Positions 5,676-6,328 of a stretch of DNA of 6,328 bases are shown in pieces. The notes beneath the pieces were generated by a model, which did no database searches, was not told where the DNA came from, and was given only the letters and a program-made list of their open reading frames with translations. A program made the position numbers and the translations under genes. The DNA is from DASQFU01 sp035632955 (lineage in GTDB: Bacteria; Eisenbacteria; RBG-16-71-46), in assembly GCA_035632955.1 (NCBI GenBank), contig DASQFU010000023.1, positions 1 through 6,328 of the forward strand, given 5' to 3'. The first letter of the stretch is position 1, and each line of letters opens with the position of its first letter.

Positions 5676-6328
5676 TCAGAACGCGACGCTGACGCCCATG
5701 CGCACGTTCCGGCCTTCCTGGAACACGCGTGGGTCGTGGAGCGGCACCCAGTCGAGAACGTCGTCGCCATTGCGGTCCTGCAGATAGCCGCCGCCCGCCC
5801 GGCCCGTCTCCGTGTAGTAGATCAGGTATTCGTCGCCCGACTGGTTCAGGAATGGATTCGGGAACGTCGAGAACGTCAGCGCGTTGATGTTCTTCGCGTT
5901 CAGCACGTTTCGCGCGTCGAAGAACAACGTCACGTCCTGGCCCCAGATCCGGTAGTACTTGTCCCCGTCGATCGTCAGCATCGAGTTCGAGGGCAACCGC
6001 CGCGAGTTCTCCAGCACCGGATCCGGCCGCCGGTCGTTACGGTACGTCGGTGTGAACGGGAACCCCGAGCCGTAGCGCCAGAGCGCGTGGATGCCCCAAC
6101 GCCCCGGCTGGCGTGCCGTCAGCTGCAGGCTCAGCGTGTTTCGCTGGTCCCATCTCAGAGGCTGCTCCGAGATCGGCAGATAGAGCTGGCCACCGTTGAA
6201 GAACTGCAGCGCCTGGTTGGGATCCGATGCCACGCCCGTGGCCAGCGAGTAGGTGTAGTTCATCTCGGCCGAGAACTTGTGGCTGAAGCTCTTGATGATG
6301 CTCGCCTCGAACCCGCGCGCGCTCGCGT
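5676..6328 (-). CDS. TonB-dependent outer-membrane receptor, C-terminal part (5' end outside window)
   Basis: The last 216 residues of a beta-barrel are present; the frame is open through the right edge (ASARGFEAS...), so the plug domain and most of the barrel lie outside. Such receptors import siderophores, cobalamin, glycans or peptides across the outer membrane using TonB energy. Typical C-terminal features are an RGFEASI strand start (first 10 residues), alternating amphipathic strands, LRWDQRNTLSLQL, RYGSGFPFTPTY, FFDARNVLNAKN, and a terminal strand GRNVRMGVSVAF ending in Phe, the usual signal for barrel assembly. The substrate cannot be told from this part. Near the end, between the last strands, is a DRNGDDVLDW loop resembling a calcium-binding D-x-N-x-D-x-x-x-D loop (5748-5777). 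The stop is 47 nt before the LOG start, so read-through into the LOG gene is possible. The style, close to carboxypeptidase-regulatory-domain receptors, is inferred from the C-terminal motifs. Confidence 0.9.
   Translation of the reverse strand, partial: ASARGFEASIIKSFSHKFSAEMNYTYSLATGVASDPNQALQFFNGGQLYLPISEQPLRWDQRNTLSLQLTARQPGRWGIHALWRYGSGFPFTPTYRNDRRPDPVLENSRRLPSNSMLTIDGDKYYRIWGQDVTLFFDARNVLNAKNINALTFSTFPNPFLNQSGDEYLIYYTETGRAGGGYLQDRNGDDVLDWVPLHDPRVFQEGRNVRMGVSVAF

Noticed and set aside
5027..5770. Extension of the PLP-enzyme frame upstream across the LOG gene and into the receptor gene
   Set aside because: The extension is low-complexity Arg/Ala sequence in the wrong frame for two real genes; kynureninase-like homology begins at about ATG 5026.
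1..6328. Defence system, CRISPR array, tRNA, mobile element or phage gene
   Set aside because: No spaced direct DNA repeats, tRNA cloverleaf, transposase motifs or terminal inverted repeats were found; the LOG protein belongs to the broad SLOG superfamily, but nothing around it resembles a known defence locus.

Overview
The window reads as a piece of a high-GC chromosome from a Gram-negative, probably environmental bacterium. All six protein genes I can support lie on the minus strand, so transcription runs from the right edge to the left edge. An outer-membrane TonB-dependent receptor, two exported beta-propeller or repeat proteins, and a flavin-dependent ThyX fit a deep-branching phylum such as Candidatus Eisenbacteria, Acidobacteriota or Gemmatimonadota. 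The 'W-(D/N)-G-x-x-W' repeat protein at the left edge and the acidic Asp/Asn loop in the receptor make me lean towards Eisenbacteria. That placement is inference from protein style, not a search.

Layout, in transcription order. (1) 6328-5676: last 216 residues of a TonB-dependent receptor, 5' end outside the window. (2) 5628-5029: LOG-family nucleotide-binding (Rossmann-like) protein. (3) 5026-3851: PLP enzyme of the class V aminotransferase fold, kynureninase-like, starting 2 nt after the LOG stop. (4) 3797-2997: ThyX, with a clear ribosome binding site. (5) 2979-2164: FdhD, starting 17 nt after the thyX stop. (6) A 115-nt spacer with an 8-bp inverted repeat and a possible -10 box. (7) 2048-1044: exported seven-bladed YVTN/YncE-like beta-propeller. 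(8) A 132-nt spacer. (9) 911 to beyond position 1: an exported repeat protein with a non-ATG start, cut by the left edge. No stretch longer than 300 bases lacks a gene.

Genes 2 to 5 are spaced like one transcription unit: LOG and the PLP enzyme are almost fused, a 53-nt gap leads to thyX, and thyX-fdhD is tight. The roles are mixed: nucleotide hydrolysis or binding, PLP chemistry on an amino acid, dTMP synthesis from methylene-tetrahydrofolate, and sulfuration of the cofactor of formate dehydrogenase-type enzymes. No formate dehydrogenase or other tryptophan-catabolic gene is visible. The three outer genes (receptor and two exported propeller/repeat proteins) look like separate envelope functions.

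I see no RNA gene, CRISPR array, insertion sequence or phage gene. Most of the window is ordinary. The parts worth a second look are the LOG/PLP gene pair with its deviating signature residues, and the left-edge repeat protein, whose codon usage differs from its neighbours and which an ATG-only gene search would miss.
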